Part shown: in pieces, positions 1-8,051 of the stretch
Position numbering within the stretch: position 1 is the stretch's first letter
Layout of the letters: each line of letters opens with the position of its first letter
DNA from: an uncultured Pseudomonadota bacterium
Lineage (GTDB): Bacteria > Myxococcota > UBA796
Length of the DNA: 15,849 nucleotides
Direction of reading: 5' to 3'
Assembly: GCA_913040875.1 (NCBI GenBank)
Contig: CAJWHX010000027.1
Coordinates: 1 to 15,849, forward strand
Position numbers and translations under genes: made by a program
The notes under the pieces: model-generated
The model's input: the letters and a program-made list of their open reading frames with translations, nothing else
Told to the model about the DNA's origin: nothing
Databases searched by the model: none

Positions 1-118
1 CGATATCTACAAAGGTGACGTCACTCCCGATATTGGCAAAGGCTTCTACAATTGAAGCTCCGATACCAGAACCACCACCGGTGATGAACACGTGCTGTCC
101 GCTAAGAGAAGGATACAT
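1..118 (-). CDS. Short-chain dehydrogenase/reductase (SDR), N-terminal 39 residues only
   Basis: The first 39 codons read MYPSLSGQHVFITGGGSGIG followed by an alpha helix and a strand ending VTFVDI. TGGGSGIG (residues 13-20) is the TGxxxGxG dinucleotide-binding motif of classical SDRs. The Asp at the end of the second strand usually favours NAD(H) over NADP(H) in this family. The ATG overlaps the dehydratase stop codon by one base (TAATG), and GGGAG (positions 127-131 on the minus strand) lies 8 bases upstream, so translation is probably coupled to the dehydratase. The rest of the gene lies beyond the left edge, so the substrate cannot be read. Next to a sugar-acid dehydratase, a sugar 1-dehydrogenase or a 2-keto-3-deoxy sugar-acid dehydrogenase is plausible (inference). 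Confidence 0.85.
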   Translation of the reverse strand, partial: MYPSLSGQHVFITGGGSGIGASIVEAFANIGSDVTFVDI

Positions 119-1827
119 TAGTGTGACTCCCTGTGAATGGTGGATCCAGACTGTCCCACCAAGAAATTAAAGTCGGCGCCTTGATCGGCTTGCAGGACGG
201 TGTCGATGTAGAGTTTATAATAACCGCGATTGTATTGACTCTCTTCTGCTTTCCACGTCTCGAGGCGTTGTGTCAACTCTTCGTCTGAAATGTCTAGATG
301 TAGCTTGCCTTGATCTGCATCCAGTTCAATCCAGTCTCCACTTTGCACGATTGCAAGGGGACCACCTACCGAAGACTCTGGTGCTACGTGAAGAACGACT
401 GTACCAAATGCGGTACCGGACATCCGAGCGTCTGAAATACGCACCATATCTGTGACACCTTGATCAAGAATCTTTGAGGGCAACCCCATATTGCCAACTT
501 CTGGCATCCCGGGGTAGCCTCTTGGACCACAGCCTTTGAGTACCAATATAGAGGAAGGATCTACCTCCAGATTTGGATCATCCACGCGTGCTTTATAGTC
601 TTCAATACTTTCAAACACGACGGCTCGTCCGCGATGCACCAACAGATCTTGCGTGGCTGCAGATGGCTTTATGATGGCCCCTCGAGGTGCTAGATTGCCT
701 TTTAGAACCGTAATGCCGGCACGTTCTTGTACAGGAGCCTCAACGGTTTTAATGACGTCTCGGTTGAAGCACTCGGCATCGTCAATTGCAGCTTGTAAAG
801 TTCCGAAAACTGTTTTGGCATCGGTGTGTAAAATCGATTCAATCTCTTTTAAGACAGCAGGAACCCCACCGGCATAGCAGAAATCTTCCATTAGAAATTG
901 ACCAGAAGGCATCAGATTCACGAGTAGGGGAACATCCCGACCACAGCGCTGAAAATCTTCCAACTTCAGATCGATTCCCAACCGTCCAGCAATGGCGAGT
1001 AAGTGGACGATGGCATTGGTAGATCCACCAATCGCTGCATTCACCATGATGGCATTTTCAAAAGAGCGTTTGTCTAAGATTTTATTGGGCGTGATGTCTT
1101 CTTTGACCATCTCGACGATCCGACGACCGGTCATGTGTGCCAATGTTTGCCGACGAGCGTCGACTGCAGGAAGTGCAGCATTGTGGGGTAGGGCTAGACC
1201 AAGTCCTTCCATCAGGCTTGCCATGGTTGAAGCAGTACCCATCGTCATACAAGTACCACGAGATCTAGACATCCCAGACTCAGCTTGCAAGAAATTGGTC
1301 ATGCTCATCTTTCCAGAGCGAACGGCTTCTGAAAACTTCCATACGTCGGTACCTGAGCCGATGTCCTGTCCTCGATATTTCCCGTTCAGCATCGGTCCTG
1401 AAGAGACGACGATTGTCGGTAGATTGACGCTGCATGCGCCCATAACCTGTCCAGGAGTGGTTTTGTCACAACCACCGAGAAGTACGACTCCATCAATGGG
1501 ATTGGCCCGAATGGACTCTTCGACACTCATGCTAAGTAAGTTTCTAAATAGCATCGCCGTTGGACGCATCTGAGTTTCTCCCAGTGAAATGGCTGGAAAC
1601 TCAAGTGGTAGACCACCCATTTCCCACACACCGCGCTTGACGTATTCTGCAAGTTCTCTGAGATGTGCGTTGCATGGGGTTATTTCTGACCAAGTATTGC
1701 AAATTCCAATGACGGGTCTGCCATCAAAGACATGATCTGGGAGGCCTTGGTTCTTCATCCATGAGCGGTGGATAAATCCGTCTTTATCCAGTTTTCCATA
1801 CCACTCTTGTGAGCGCATTTTTTTCAT
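118..1827 (-). CDS. IlvD/Edd-family sugar-acid dehydratase (L-arabinonate dehydratase type)
   Basis: A 569-residue protein of the dihydroxy-acid/6-phosphogluconate dehydratase family, which remove water from a sugar acid to give a 2-keto-3-deoxy acid using a [2Fe-2S] cluster and Mg2+. Expected ligands are all present: cysteines at C52 (PCNAH), C120 (GGCDKTTP) and C193 (GTCMTMG); metal-site residues E84, D121 and K122 (the Lys normally carbamylated); and the catalytic serine S470 in ARMSG. Their spacing fits the L-arabinonate dehydratase of Rhizobium leguminosarum as I recall it (C59/C127/C200), and the length matches. That subfamily also takes D-fuconate and D-galactonate, so the exact substrate is open. 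It acts in the cytoplasm. The first ATG is preferred because GGGG lies 5 bases upstream; an ATG three codons later has no such site. It overlaps the SDR gene downstream. Confidence 0.9.
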   Translation of the reverse strand: MKKMRSQEWYGKLDKDGFIHRSWMKNQGLPDHVFDGRPVIGICNTWSEITPCNAHLRELAEYVKRGVWEMGGLPLEFPAISLGETQMRPTAMLFRNLLSMSVEESIRANPIDGVVLLGGCDKTTPGQVMGACSVNLPTIVVSSGPMLNGKYRGQDIGSGTDVWKFSEAVRSGKMSMTNFLQAESGMSRSRGTCMTMGTASTMASLMEGLGLALPHNAALPAVDARRQTLAHMTGRRIVEMVKEDITPNKILDKRSFENAIMVNAAIGGSTNAIVHLLAIAGRLGIDLKLEDFQRCGRDVPLLVNLMPSGQFLMEDFCYAGGVPAVLKEIESILHTDAKTVFGTLQAAIDDAECFNRDVIKTVEAPVQERAGITVLKGNLAPRGAIIKPSAATQDLLVHRGRAVVFESIEDYKARVDDPNLEVDPSSILVLKGCGPRGYPGMPEVGNMGLPSKILDQGVTDMVRISDARMSGTAFGTVVLHVAPESSVGGPLAIVQSGDWIELDADQGKLHLDISDEELTQRLETWKAEESQYNRGYYKLYIDTVLQADQGADFNFLVGQSGSTIHRESH

Positions 1828-1930
1828 ATAGACCCCAAAGATTGCCTTTTGACCTATGTATAGTCTGTTACGGCGTAAGAGTCCCTGATCTGCTGTTCAA
1901 AATAACACACTTGTTACACACAATTTGCAA
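1828..1930. other. Intergenic gap between alpha-galactosidase and dehydratase genes
   Basis: 103 bases between two genes on the minus strand. Beyond the GGGG ribosome-binding site of the dehydratase (1833-1836) I see no convincing promoter and no strong terminator. A TATACA stretch about 20 bases upstream of the dehydratase start has no -35 partner. The two genes may therefore be co-transcribed. Confidence 0.4.
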
Positions 1931-3784
1931 CTACGGAAGCCAGATCTCTCCAGCGCCTTTTTCCATGGTCCGAGCAGTATTTGTTGAGCCAGAGAATACT
2001 TCGCTGGTTCCAGTCGCATCAATGATGAGAGGACTGTCTGTCATATTGAGAAGCAATTCTGTTCCATCTTCCATGAGCCATCTGGGCGAAATGACATCGT
2101 CTGGATCCCCCAGTTCAGCAACGGGTCCAGCATCTGGTCCACTGACGTAGGAAAGTGGGTCTACCGGTCGAACCAATTGTCCAAATCGGTTGACCAAATC
2201 CTTTCGCAGTGCCAATTCGAGTCTGGAACGCTCTACAGTACGCATGTCATCTCCAATCAGCCAGCTGCCGCCAGAGATGAGATTGGCGACGATGGAACCT
2301 CGAACTTGTGGTTCTTCAAAGGGTTCTCGAAGCAACATCTGATCTGGATCGACCCACCACCAAATCCCATTTTGCCACGATCGTGACATGGTGGCTCTGG
2401 TTTGCCAGCGCAGATACTCATGACGCGGACCAATATCGAAATTGAATCCGATGTCTGCCCCAGTTCTAAAGGCATCTGCGTAGCCCAAACTGGGTAGCAT
2501 TGGTGCACCGCAGGCCAAGAAGAAGGCATCTCCTGCAGCCTCTTTGAGGTATTCCATTCCAATATGAAAAGCCTCCATTCCGGTCACGTCCGCATACCGT
2601 TCACCCACCTGTGCACCGGCATACAAGAAATCCAGTTTGAGGTAGTCCCACCCTTCAGCTTTGACTCGGGCAACCTGATCTCGCATCCAAGGACCGGCAT
2701 CGGGATGGGTTACATCAATGATCGCATACTCACCAGAACCCAAATTGGAGAACAAGATGGGGTCGCCGTTAGAGTCTCTGACCCACCAGTCTGTTTGTTC
2801 GGTGTAGAGATCAGCGCTTGTAGAGACGTAAAATGGGGCCAGCCACAGTCCCGCATCAAAACCCGCAGCTTTGATCTCGGTAGCTAGCGTTTCCATACCG
2901 CTTGGAAATCCTTCATTCGCTGTCCAATCTCCCCAAAATTTTTGCCAGCCATCGTCAATCTGAAATACTGTCATGGGTTCTAATTCTGGATTGCCCGCCA
3001 GTTCTTCAGCCACTTCTAAATTGCCCAAAATAATCTCTTCATCAATGTGCTCGTAGAAGGTGTACCACGTAGCCCAGCCTACAGGTGGTTTGTCTGTACG
3101 TGGTGGGACATCGTTGTGGGATGCGGATGCTCTGGCATAGTCTACGTGAAGGTCAAAAGCGTCAGAGCCTGCGTGAATCCAAACGGGGTCAAGTTCAATT
3201 GTATCGCCGGCAGATACAGTAATGGGATCACCTCTGTGTCCCCACACAACCCACATTGTGTCATCAGAAAATGCTGTCCACATACGAGTTTTCGTTGAAC
3301 TGAGTGCCCCTGCGAGAATAGAGTCACCATCGGATTTGCCAACGAGTCCCAGCCACCAAGAGCTGTAGGGTTCCTCTTCTGTGGCGTTGACACCGTTCCC
3401 ATCACCACCGACCAGTGGTAGACCATCATCATCGAATTCTGGTGCAATTAGATTGGCCACTCCAGACCACCACCAACTTTGGTAGCCTTGTTTCCAGAGT
3501 CTAGTCGGTTCATCACCAGACAACGTATAATTGCCACTCAGGACCAAGCCATCAAACAGTCCGTCAGAATTAGCTGTTATGGTAGGCTGAAAACCATACT
3601 CTGTCTCTGTCCAGGAGACAGAGAAGTCACCTTCACCCACGATCTTATCCGCCAAACGTAGGGTGGAGCATGCGCTGTCCGGTAATGCAAAGCCCTCGTC
3701 TAGCAGTTGAATGGATGCTGAAGAGTCACACCCCACTGTTTTATCAGAATCCGTGTTTCCACACGCTAGCCATAACCACCACAT
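1931..3784 (-). CDS. GH36-type alpha-galactosidase, predicted lipoprotein
   Basis: A 617-residue clan GH-D glycosidase, predicted to cleave terminal alpha-galactosyl residues. The N-terminal part (about 25-230) looks like the beta-sandwich that precedes the barrel in GH36; the TIM barrel begins near GWATWYTFYEHID (236-248). QIDDGW (275-280), the nucleophile D385 in YLKLDF and the acid/base D444 in RTGADIG are where GH36 needs them. The N-terminus MWWLWLAC has a lipobox with Cys8, so it is likely anchored in the envelope facing outwards. An in-frame TAA directly precedes the ATG, so no longer signal peptide is possible; GGGAGAG sits just upstream. It lies upstream of the dehydratase and SDR on the same strand and could feed them galactose (inference). 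Alternative: another alpha-glycosidase specificity within GH36/GH31-like enzymes. Confidence 0.85.
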   Translation of the reverse strand: MWWLWLACGNTDSDKTVGCDSSASIQLLDEGFALPDSACSTLRLADKIVGEGDFSVSWTETEYGFQPTITANSDGLFDGLVLSGNYTLSGDEPTRLWKQGYQSWWWSGVANLIAPEFDDDGLPLVGGDGNGVNATEEEPYSSWWLGLVGKSDGDSILAGALSSTKTRMWTAFSDDTMWVVWGHRGDPITVSAGDTIELDPVWIHAGSDAFDLHVDYARASASHNDVPPRTDKPPVGWATWYTFYEHIDEEIILGNLEVAEELAGNPELEPMTVFQIDDGWQKFWGDWTANEGFPSGMETLATEIKAAGFDAGLWLAPFYVSTSADLYTEQTDWWVRDSNGDPILFSNLGSGEYAIIDVTHPDAGPWMRDQVARVKAEGWDYLKLDFLYAGAQVGERYADVTGMEAFHIGMEYLKEAAGDAFFLACGAPMLPSLGYADAFRTGADIGFNFDIGPRHEYLRWQTRATMSRSWQNGIWWWVDPDQMLLREPFEEPQVRGSIVANLISGGSWLIGDDMRTVERSRLELALRKDLVNRFGQLVRPVDPLSYVSGPDAGPVAELGDPDDVISPRWLMEDGTELLLNMTDSPLIIDATGTSEVFSGSTNTARTMEKGAGEIWLP

Positions 3785-3787
3785 TTA

Positions 3788-3794
3788 CTCTCCC
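3788..3794 (-). promoter_or_regulatory. Ribosome-binding site that fixes the alpha-galactosidase start
   Basis: GGGAGAG followed by TAA and then ATG. The TAA is in frame, so this ATG is the most upstream possible start and the very short lipoprotein signal is real if the protein is exported. Confidence 0.7.
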
Positions 3795-3811
3795 ATGTTC
3801 AGTCTGTTGTG

Positions 3812-3820
3812 ATTTTATCA
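3812..3820 (-). promoter_or_regulatory. Candidate extended -10 promoter for the alpha-galactosidase gene
   Basis: The minus strand reads TGATAAAAT, a TGn element joined to TAAAAT (5 of 6 matches to TATAAT), about 30 bases upstream of the start codon. No good -35 box is present, as expected for an extended -10 promoter. Chance cannot be excluded. Confidence 0.35.
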
Positions 3821-3885
3821 TCGCCTTGCTGTATGGGTAATCGACATATGAGAGTTTCATCAAAATCTAACGATTGAAAGATCAT

Positions 3886-3910
3886 ACGAGAGTAGTTTAT
3901 ATACTCTCGT
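3886..3910. terminator. Hairpin (9-bp stem, 7-base loop), possible terminator
   Basis: ACGAGAGTA (3886-3894) pairs perfectly with TACTCTCGT (3902-3910). It lies 22 bases downstream of the stop of the Ig-repeat lipoprotein gene on the minus strand. In that direction no T-run follows, whereas on the plus strand TTTTG follows. It may be a terminator or mRNA 3'-end stabiliser, or an operator, since GAGAGT/ACTCTC also occurs twice more in this gap. Confidence 0.45.
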
Positions 3911-3932
3911 TTTGATAGATTTTGTATTCGTT

Positions 3933-6776
3933 TTATTCAAATCCAGTACTGTAACCATCAATCACAATACCTGTAGTTGAATCCAGAGTTTGCGTTACCA
4001 AATCGTCAAAGAAGAATCCCTGAAATGATGCATCTTGATTGGTATGTCTAGGTTGAAATTTAACACGTGAACTTTCTGTATACCCGAACCCATTTGCAAC
4101 GCGGAAGTCAGAGAAGTATCCCATTTCGTCACTTATGATTTCCACCCCGTCAACTCGGTATGTCCAATAATCTAAATCTCCATCACGATACATGGTGGCT
4201 TCTAGAATATGCCATACAGTTGTATCTAAGTTGTCTATGAGAATATTGAACGAACCGCCTGAGTAAGTTTGTATGTTTAAATTCCCCACTGCATTATAAA
4301 TGGCTAAGTAGTTGGAGGCTCTATCGACTCCAGCAGGATCTCCGGTGATAACTGCTATGATAGAATTATCGCCTGCTTCGGTCGCCGCTTTGAATGCAAT
4401 CTGGTAATAGAATCCTTGATCAGGACTACCATCGCCATCACTATCGGTTGTATTGACACTTAAGTTGGGTGAGTATGGAGTTCCAATCCCCGGTGAGTCA
4501 TATCCTCGTTTGAACCACCAGGATTGATCTCTATTGTAGACTTCTCCCTCTTCTGGAAGGTTGTTCCCTACAATACTATCACCCCTGTCACTTTGATCTC
4601 CAGAAACCATTGAACCTGCAGGGAAGGCATCCGGTTGACCATATGAGTTGGTCATTCCTGACCAGTCATCTTGACCGGCGATAGTCCCATAGACAAAAAT
4701 TTCTACGACGTCACTCTCAACATCTATGCTTGCACTTGTCGGTGTACTATCAACCTCTCCATCGTTGGCTGTAACTGTGCATGTCCAAGTGTCGGCAATA
4801 GTCCCTGTTCCTGGGAATGTATTCGATACATCTGTCGTTCCAGTGGTGGTTTGTTCAATCGAACCACTAGAATCAATCGTCCATTCATATGTGTAACTGA
4901 TGGCATCGCCGTCGATATCAGAACTGGGTGCGTTGATATCACACATCAAATTATCGCTTCCTTCTACAGGAGGGTCATTGGGTGATCCATATGCAATGAT
5001 TGTTGGTGAGGTGGGGATTGAATTCAAGATGTTGATGCTGTTTGATTGCACAGGTGTCCCATCATCCACGCCATCATTGGCTGTAACGATAACATAAACA
5101 CTGTCACCCTTCATGAAATGTTCATTAAGAGTACTGTTGCTTAGAGAGAGAGCTGTTTGACCAGTTGCGATGGTATCCACGCCATTTGCATCGACGATGT
5201 GCCATTCGTAGGATGCTGTAGGTGATTGATTGGAATCGATATCACTAATGGTTGTCGTCACAGACAACGTACTGTCCGTGTAGGCGGTTCCTGGCGACAG
5301 GACTACACTGTCGACATTTGGTGCACTATTTCCAACAGTAGTCGTTGCCGCTGCCACTGTAATATCGATTCCATCACTTGCCTCAACAGCACATTCGATG
5401 GTTTGACCCTGAACGAAGGGTCCAGAGAATGTATCAGATGTTTCACTGTTTAAGGTTCCGGCTACCGTCCAGGTATACGAAAGGGATGGAATGGTTCCAT
5501 CCAAGTCATCAACCGTTGTTTGGCACAAGAGTGATGTGGTTTCCGCCGTCAGTCCTTGCTGTAACAATACAGACAGTGTGGGCGGACGATTTGTCAAGGT
5601 TGAGAGTGCGTCTGAAGAGATGGAATCTGTACCATCTGAAACAGTGACGGTGCAAGTGACATCAGTATTGGGTGTAATTGAGCCATCCAAGGCCAATGTA
5701 GTACCCGTGTCTCCAGTGGACCAAGTATAATCGTAACTGAGAGTATCCACGCCATCCGTTTCATCTGTATCGATAGCACCTGCGACACAGGTAAGTGTAG
5801 AGTCATTGTAGAAATTGTCATCAGAGATGATCGACACCAACAAATCACGTGGTGTCGAGTTTGTTATTGTTATCGTGTCGGAGGTTTTCGACAATCCATT
5901 GTCCAAACCATCGTTTGGCGTCACGATGACGTACACAGAGTCTCCTTTTGCGAAGAATGTGGAGTCTAAGGCAGAACCATCACTTGTTTGTACAATCGTA
6001 TCTGTTCCATTTGAGTCGACGAGGTGCCATTCATAGGTCAATATGACATCATCACCATCTTCATCGATCACATCTGACACAGTACAATTTAATACATCTG
6101 TGGAGACAGGGGTTTCAGGTGTGATGGCAATACTACCAATGCTAGGTGCTCGATTGAAGATTGTTGTTTCGACACTTTCTGTTGCGGTACCGCCGTAACC
6201 ATCTGTTACCACAGCGGTACATGAAACTGGATCAGAACTGGCCAACAGTTCGTTAGACAACTGTAACTCTGCTTCCGTACCTATTTCCACGCCTCCTTGA
6301 GTCCAAGAGTAGTCAATACTCAATGATTCTAGATCTACATCTTCGGCTTCTACAACGCAGCTAATCAAGGTGTCATTATTTGGATTCTCTGGCAGAATGG
6401 CAATGGTAAGAATTTCAGGAGCAGTATTCTCTACTGTAACCGTTAGAGATTCTTCAACGGTAAATTCTCCGTCATCGATGGTTCCAGTACAGGTGAGTTC
6501 ATCTTCTGGTTGGACGATGGTAGGATCCAACAGAACATCCCATGTGTCAGAGACCACATCTCCATTTTGATTCGTCCATATATAATCTAGATTCAACGGG
6601 TCGTCATTTGGATCTGTTGCATTAACAACGCAATAGAGTTGTGTTGAAGTGGTGATGTTATCTGTCGGTTCCAGCCATATTCGTGTAACGACTGGTGCTA
6701 CATTATCTTCTATAGGTTTCTGATTGCCTTGACAGGCGCAGAATAATATCGTTCCCAAAAATAAAGTGTGACGCAT
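3933..6776 (-). CDS. Large lipoprotein with seven Ig-like repeats and a C-terminal jelly-roll-like domain
   Basis: A 947-residue exported protein of unknown function. The start at 6776 is chosen because MRHTLFLGTILFCAC gives a lipoprotein signal with Cys15, and GAGG lies 8 bases upstream; an in-frame extension of 30 codons to 6866 has neither. Residues about 28-689 hold seven Ig/cadherin-like repeats of roughly 90-100 residues, each with a Leu-x-Cys strand, an Asp-rich turn, YxW, a second Cys strand ending in DG, and an N-x-x-P linker. Repeats 1, 2, 4, 5 and 7 keep both cysteines, likely a disulfide. The last 250 residues have no cysteine and look like a concanavalin/LamG-type jelly roll, including an SDGDGSPD loop, and may bind carbohydrate. 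This suggests a surface adhesin or polysaccharide-binding protein, fitting the neighbouring alpha-galactosidase, but no function is shown. Confidence 0.8.
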   Translation of the reverse strand: MRHTLFLGTILFCACQGNQKPIEDNVAPVVTRIWLEPTDNITTSTQLYCVVNATDPNDDPLNLDYIWTNQNGDVVSDTWDVLLDPTIVQPEDELTCTGTIDDGEFTVEESLTVTVENTAPEILTIAILPENPNNDTLISCVVEAEDVDLESLSIDYSWTQGGVEIGTEAELQLSNELLASSDPVSCTAVVTDGYGGTATESVETTIFNRAPSIGSIAITPETPVSTDVLNCTVSDVIDEDGDDVILTYEWHLVDSNGTDTIVQTSDGSALDSTFFAKGDSVYVIVTPNDGLDNGLSKTSDTITITNSTPRDLLVSIISDDNFYNDSTLTCVAGAIDTDETDGVDTLSYDYTWSTGDTGTTLALDGSITPNTDVTCTVTVSDGTDSISSDALSTLTNRPPTLSVLLQQGLTAETTSLLCQTTVDDLDGTIPSLSYTWTVAGTLNSETSDTFSGPFVQGQTIECAVEASDGIDITVAAATTTVGNSAPNVDSVVLSPGTAYTDSTLSVTTTISDIDSNQSPTASYEWHIVDANGVDTIATGQTALSLSNSTLNEHFMKGDSVYVIVTANDGVDDGTPVQSNSINILNSIPTSPTIIAYGSPNDPPVEGSDNLMCDINAPSSDIDGDAISYTYEWTIDSSGSIEQTTTGTTDVSNTFPGTGTIADTWTCTVTANDGEVDSTPTSASIDVESDVVEIFVYGTIAGQDDWSGMTNSYGQPDAFPAGSMVSGDQSDRGDSIVGNNLPEEGEVYNRDQSWWFKRGYDSPGIGTPYSPNLSVNTTDSDGDGSPDQGFYYQIAFKAATEAGDNSIIAVITGDPAGVDRASNYLAIYNAVGNLNIQTYSGGSFNILIDNLDTTVWHILEATMYRDGDLDYWTYRVDGVEIISDEMGYFSDFRVANGFGYTESSRVKFQPRHTNQDASFQGFFFDDLVTQTLDSTTGIVIDGYSTGFE
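4710..6695 (-). repeat. Seven tandem Ig-like protein repeats
   Basis: Approximate residue boundaries in the lipoprotein are 28-119, 120-210, 211-308, 309-398, 399-485, 486-587 and 588-689. Each unit ends in N-x-(A/S/R/T/I)-P. Units 3 and 6 are clearly closer to each other than to the rest: both carry EWH(L/I)VD, DTI and KGDSVYVIVT, and both have Val where the second Cys should be. Confidence 0.75.
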
Positions 6777-6784
6777 TGCCTTAT

Positions 6785-6788
6785 CCTC
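6785..6788 (-). promoter_or_regulatory. Ribosome-binding site deciding the Ig-repeat lipoprotein start
   Basis: GAGG lies 8 bases upstream of the ATG at 6776. Together with the lipobox right after that ATG it rejects the longer reading frame from 6866. Confidence 0.6.
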
Positions 6789-6821
6789 GTTGTGGTGATG
6801 AAAGTTACCGTTGAGAAATAT

Positions 6822-6830
6822 ATCATAACA
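6822..6830 (-). promoter_or_regulatory. Candidate extended -10 promoter for the Ig-repeat lipoprotein gene
   Basis: The minus strand reads TGTTATGAT, TGn plus TATGAT (5 of 6 to consensus), about 46 bases upstream of the ATG at 6776. No clear -35 box is present. Confidence 0.35.
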
Positions 6831-7019
6831 GGTTTGCTTGAGAACGGATTTTACTAAATATGTCACAGCAATCGTAGTGGGTTTATCAGCCTTTTGATTT
6901 AGTCATAATCTTCAAATCAAGTATGTCAGCGGTAAAATTTTCGATGGTGAGGGCATATTCACTGTCGAGCGTATTAGCAGTGTTGTTTGTTATTGTGAGA
7001 TCATGGTCAAAAAGGATAG

Positions 7020-7988
7020 TTACGGTACTGCATTGGATCGAATAGCCACTCTGAATCCATAGTTGCCATCCCAGAAATCTGCTTCGGCATGGATGCGCTG
7101 TGCAACTCTTAGAGCGTAGGGTTCGTTGCCCCATCGCCCGCCTCGTAAACTATGTTCTCCACTGGGTGCACTGACGTAGTTGATTACCGCTGATTCAGGG
7201 TATTCTCCATAGCCATCGTGCACCCATTCCCAGACATTTCCACTCATATCGTACAGCCCATAATCATTTGCAAGCAGTTGACCCACAGGCATCGCTTGAT
7301 CCGTAGAACCACAAAACCAGGCTAGGGTAGACAAATAGGTGCCATCTGATAGCGTATGGTCATCGCACTCAAACTCGATGCCGCTTGGCAGTTCAGCACC
7401 GCCATTGGGTGTCCAAATGGCATATTCGGTACCAGAGCGAGCCGCAAACTCCCACTCCGCTTCACTTGGTAGTCTAAAACCGGGACAGCGATAAATTTGT
7501 CCGCCATCAAAGTTGCTTTCACATTCGACGTCTCGACCCGACCCTGAGCAGTTGTAGCATTGAGCCAGTCCCTCAGTATCTGAAAGCATATTGGTAAATT
7601 GTGCAGCCATGTGCCAGGTGATGAATTGGACTGGGCAGGCATCTTCTAGACAGTTTGCTGATCCCATTTCATCATCTTCAATGTAGGCAAAGAACATTCC
7701 CCGAGTCACCTCAGTTGTAGAAAGGTGGTACGGAGTCGTCAGTGTCACCTGAAACTGAGACTCATCGCTTTCAACACTTTGGTCGGATTCAGGATGGGGC
7801 TGTCGACCGTTTTGATCTTCTGGCGAACCCATCGTGAAAGTCTCGATGGGAATCGGGACAAATTCCAAGTCGCCAACAGAATAAGTGTTGCTGTTTTGAA
7901 CAGTTGTGGTCGATTCAGTCTGTGCAACACCAAACTCAGGTGAACCAGTGTTTTGACAGGCGAGAAATAGCGAGGAAAATATATTCAT
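7020..7988 (-). CDS. SUMF1/FGE-domain lipoprotein without the FGE catalytic cysteines
   Basis: A 322-residue protein with a formylglycine-generating-enzyme-like (SUMF1, FGE-sulfatase) domain spanning about residues 43-316. Hallmarks are FVPIPIETFTMGSPEDQ, RLPSEAEWEFAARSG (172-186), YDMSGNVWEW (246-255) and SLRGGRW with a final GNYGFRVA. True FGE has two cysteines shortly before the RVAxR stretch; here that stretch is NEPYALRVAQR with none, so sulfatase activation is unlikely. An extra cysteine-rich insert (QCYNCSGSG...C...YRC) resembles other envelope proteins of this fold. The ATG at 7988 is chosen because it gives the lipoprotein signal MNIFSSLFLAC (Cys11); the longer frame begins with TTG at 8087 and has an unsuited N-terminus. 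The ribosome-binding site is weak. It is divergent from the cytochrome operon. Role unknown; ligand binding or a scaffold is possible. Confidence 0.85.
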   Translation of the reverse strand: MNIFSSLFLACQNTGSPEFGVAQTESTTTVQNSNTYSVGDLEFVPIPIETFTMGSPEDQNGRQPHPESDQSVESDESQFQVTLTTPYHLSTTEVTRGMFFAYIEDDEMGSANCLEDACPVQFITWHMAAQFTNMLSDTEGLAQCYNCSGSGRDVECESNFDGGQIYRCPGFRLPSEAEWEFAARSGTEYAIWTPNGGAELPSGIEFECDDHTLSDGTYLSTLAWFCGSTDQAMPVGQLLANDYGLYDMSGNVWEWVHDGYGEYPESAVINYVSAPSGEHSLRGGRWGNEPYALRVAQRIHAEADFWDGNYGFRVAIRSNAVP

Positions 7989-8034
7989 CACATCTATTTT
8001 ATCCAATTGTATGACTAGAGTACCCAAAAATATG

Positions 8035-8051
8035 ACTGTGAGCTGCACAGT
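8035..8051. promoter_or_regulatory. 17-bp inverted repeat, possible operator
   Basis: ACTGTG (8035-8040) and CACAGT (8046-8051) are perfect 6-bp arms around a 5-base spacer, AGCTG. It lies between the two divergent start codons, about 50 bases upstream of the candidate plus-strand -10. The spacing does not fit a CRP site. A dimeric regulator acting on both units is possible but unproven. Confidence 0.3.

Larger units (their letters stand above)
6777..7019. other. 243-bp intergenic region
   Basis: Lies between the SUMF1-domain gene and the Ig-repeat lipoprotein gene, both on the minus strand. It holds the candidate promoter and ribosome-binding site listed separately. A weak A/T-rich inverted repeat (TTGATTT and AAATCAA with a 13-base loop near 6894-6920) is too poor to call a terminator. 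Confidence 0.4.

Noticed and set aside
992..1573. 193-codon plus-strand open frame
   Set aside because: Lies entirely antisense to the dehydratase, whose catalytic motifs are intact in the other frame; the sequence is not protein-like.
1903..1916. TAACA/TGTTA hairpin after the alpha-galactosidase gene as a terminator
   Set aside because: Only 5 A/T-rich pairs with a 4-base loop; too weak to support termination.
6777..6866. Longer N-terminus for the Ig-repeat lipoprotein (30 extra codons from 6866)
   Set aside because: It would bury a lipoprotein signal and a GAGG ribosome-binding site inside the coding region; the candidate promoter would also fall within it.
6886..7134. 82-codon minus-strand open frame ending in ENFTADILDLKIMTKSKG
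   Set aside because: It overlaps the end of the SUMF1 gene in another frame, has no ribosome-binding site and no recognisable features.
7020..7988. Functional sulfatase-activating enzyme
   Set aside because: The catalytic cysteine pair is missing and no sulfatase gene is in the window.
8035..8051. CRP-type binding site
   Set aside because: TGTG and CACA are 5 bases apart here, whereas the CRP site needs 8 between them.
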